Source: JAHQVI01 sp963749875 (GTDB lineage: Bacteria; Pseudomonadota; Alphaproteobacteria; Rhizobiales; Rhodomicrobiaceae). From it: 64,000 bases of DNA. The stretch spans positions 62,001 to 126,000 of the forward strand of contig CAVVOX010000005.1 in the NCBI GenBank assembly GCA_963749875.1, written 5' to 3'. This document shows positions 63,297 to 64,000 of the stretch, in pieces. The stretch's first letter is position 1. Each line of letters starts with the position of its first letter. The notes below the pieces were generated by a model. That model worked only from the letters and a program-made list of their open reading frames with translations, had not been told where the DNA came from and did no database searches. The translations under genes were made by a program, and so were the position numbers.

Positions 63297-64000
63297 CTAA
63301 ACCAGTGAGCGATAGACCTTGAAGTCGACCGGGCTGAGTAGCTTCAGCTTCAATCGCTCGGCGAGCGGCGGATCGATCGGGTCGAAAATATTGTCGCTGG
63401 CGATTGCTGTGTCGTCGGCCGTGTTCTCCAGCACCACATAGATGCGCCTCGGGCTCTGCCGGTAGGTCTCGCGGACATAGTTCATGACGCCGGCGATCAT
63501 CGGCTCGCGCCAGGCACTTGAAAACCAGATGACGCAGGGCTGGTCGGGCAGCCTGATCCCATCGACATCTCCGCGATAGCTGTCGATATTGCGGCATTTC
63601 ATGCGCGAACGCGGGTATTGCGCCACATTCATCTGCAGGTCGTCGAAGATCTCCGCATCATACTCATAAGCGATGATCCGGTTGAACTCCAGCTTCGAGG
63701 CCAGAAGCGACGTCCGGCCCCGTCCGGCCCTGATATCGACAAAGGCGTATTGCCGGAGATCGCTGGGCATGAGCGCCATGATCCAGTCGAAGACGGCGGA
63801 GGACACCGGCCCGTCATAATGGATGCCCCGCTCGACGGCCGGATTGATAGCCTCGGATTTCCGGGTCGGGATGAAGAAGAGCGGTTCGAGTTTCCGGTCG
63901 GCAATCCTGGTATGCCCGAAGACGAGCGCGCGATTGTAGCGCCTGCGGATCTCCCGACGCCGGAGATTGTGCGCCAGCCAGAGCGCGCTGTTGACCAGGG
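63297..64000 (-). CDS. Hypothetical protein with Rossmann/methyltransferase-like fold, 5' end outside window
   Basis: The minus-strand frame is open from the stop at 63297 to the right edge (at least 234 codons). A Rossmann-like segment reads YAFVDIRAGRGRTSLLAS then FNRIIAYEYDAEIFDDLQ, similar in layout to motif I and the acidic loop of FkbM-type class I methyltransferases. Also visible are PCVIWFSSAWREPM and YVRETYRQSPRRIYVVLENT. The substrate is not identifiable. The GTG at 63806 is internal; upstream codons (IHYDGPVSS and LEPLFFIPTRKSEA) clearly continue the protein. Confidence 0.62.
   Translation of the reverse strand, partial: LVNSALWLAHNLRRREIRRRYNRALVFGHTRIADRKLEPLFFIPTRKSEAINPAVERGIHYDGPVSSAVFDWIMALMPSDLRQYAFVDIRAGRGRTSLLASKLEFNRIIAYEYDAEIFDDLQMNVAQYPRSRMKCRNIDSYRGDVDGIRLPDQPCVIWFSSAWREPMIAGVMNYVRETYRQSPRRIYVVLENTADDTAIASDNIFDPIDPPLAERLKLKLLSPVDFKVYRSLV

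Overview
The window looks like chromosomal DNA of an alphaproteobacterium, probably Hyphomicrobiales (Rhizobiales). It is GC-rich. It carries the order yebC, ruvC, ruvA, ruvB, ybgC, tolQ, tolR, tolA, tolB, pal, cpoB, tilS, ftsH, which is typical of that class, and a 6S RNA just upstream of the 5-formyl-THF cyclo-ligase gene. The genus cannot be fixed from the sequence alone.

Layout. 1-9.1 kb: a thiolase cut by the window edge, a bactofilin-like membrane protein, then amino-acid/2-oxo-acid catabolism (leucine-dehydrogenase-type enzyme, fused indolepyruvate ferredoxin oxidoreductase) with a divergent Lrp/AsnC regulator, and a TreT-like glycosyltransferase. 9.1-12.4 kb: aminotransferase, AraC regulator and AzlCD exporter. 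12.4-24.5 kb: accessory region with a broken IS5-type transposase, an RHS fragment, tRNA-Pro(CGG), a FecCD/ATPase iron-type ABC pair, an MscS channel, a cyclase-tail remnant, a methyltransferase, a frameshifted IS1380 transposase, a secreted NlpC/P60-like protein and an intact IS630 element. 24.5-28.3 kb: SxtJ-like protein plus carbamoyltransferase, a flavodoxin-like reductase and a frameshifted CheY. 28.6-44.6 kb: a long minus-strand core block (ftsH, tilS, the Tol-Pal system, ruvBAC, yebC, ymdB-like, 5-FCL, 6S RNA). 44.6-53.7 kb: pentapeptide-repeat membrane protein, YciI, a J-domain/FGE-like fusion, moaA, a decayed ridA, dapE and a glycosyltransferase. 54.3-63.3 kb: lactate (lutABC) and glycolate (glcDEF) oxidation genes around a LysR regulator.

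The most unusual feature is a family of about 125-130-bp repeats made of two adjacent palindromes. There are seven well-formed copies plus relics. Well-preserved copies are bounded by CTAG, as expected for insertion at TA with duplication of TA. In five copies an edge supplies the TAG stop codon of the neighbouring gene. One copy lies inside the glc operon between glcE and glcF, and a decayed copy encodes part of an abnormal C-terminal tail on Pal. The intact IS630 element in the window is also inserted at CTAG, so these repeats look like MITEs moved by a transposase with the same target preference.

Several genes are broken by frameshifts or deletions (tolB, cheY, ridA, the IS5 and IS1380 transposases). 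tolB and cheY each differ by a single site and could be assembly errors. Metabolically, the window centres on oxidation of hydroxy-acids and amino-acid-derived oxo-acids, together with envelope integrity and DNA repair.
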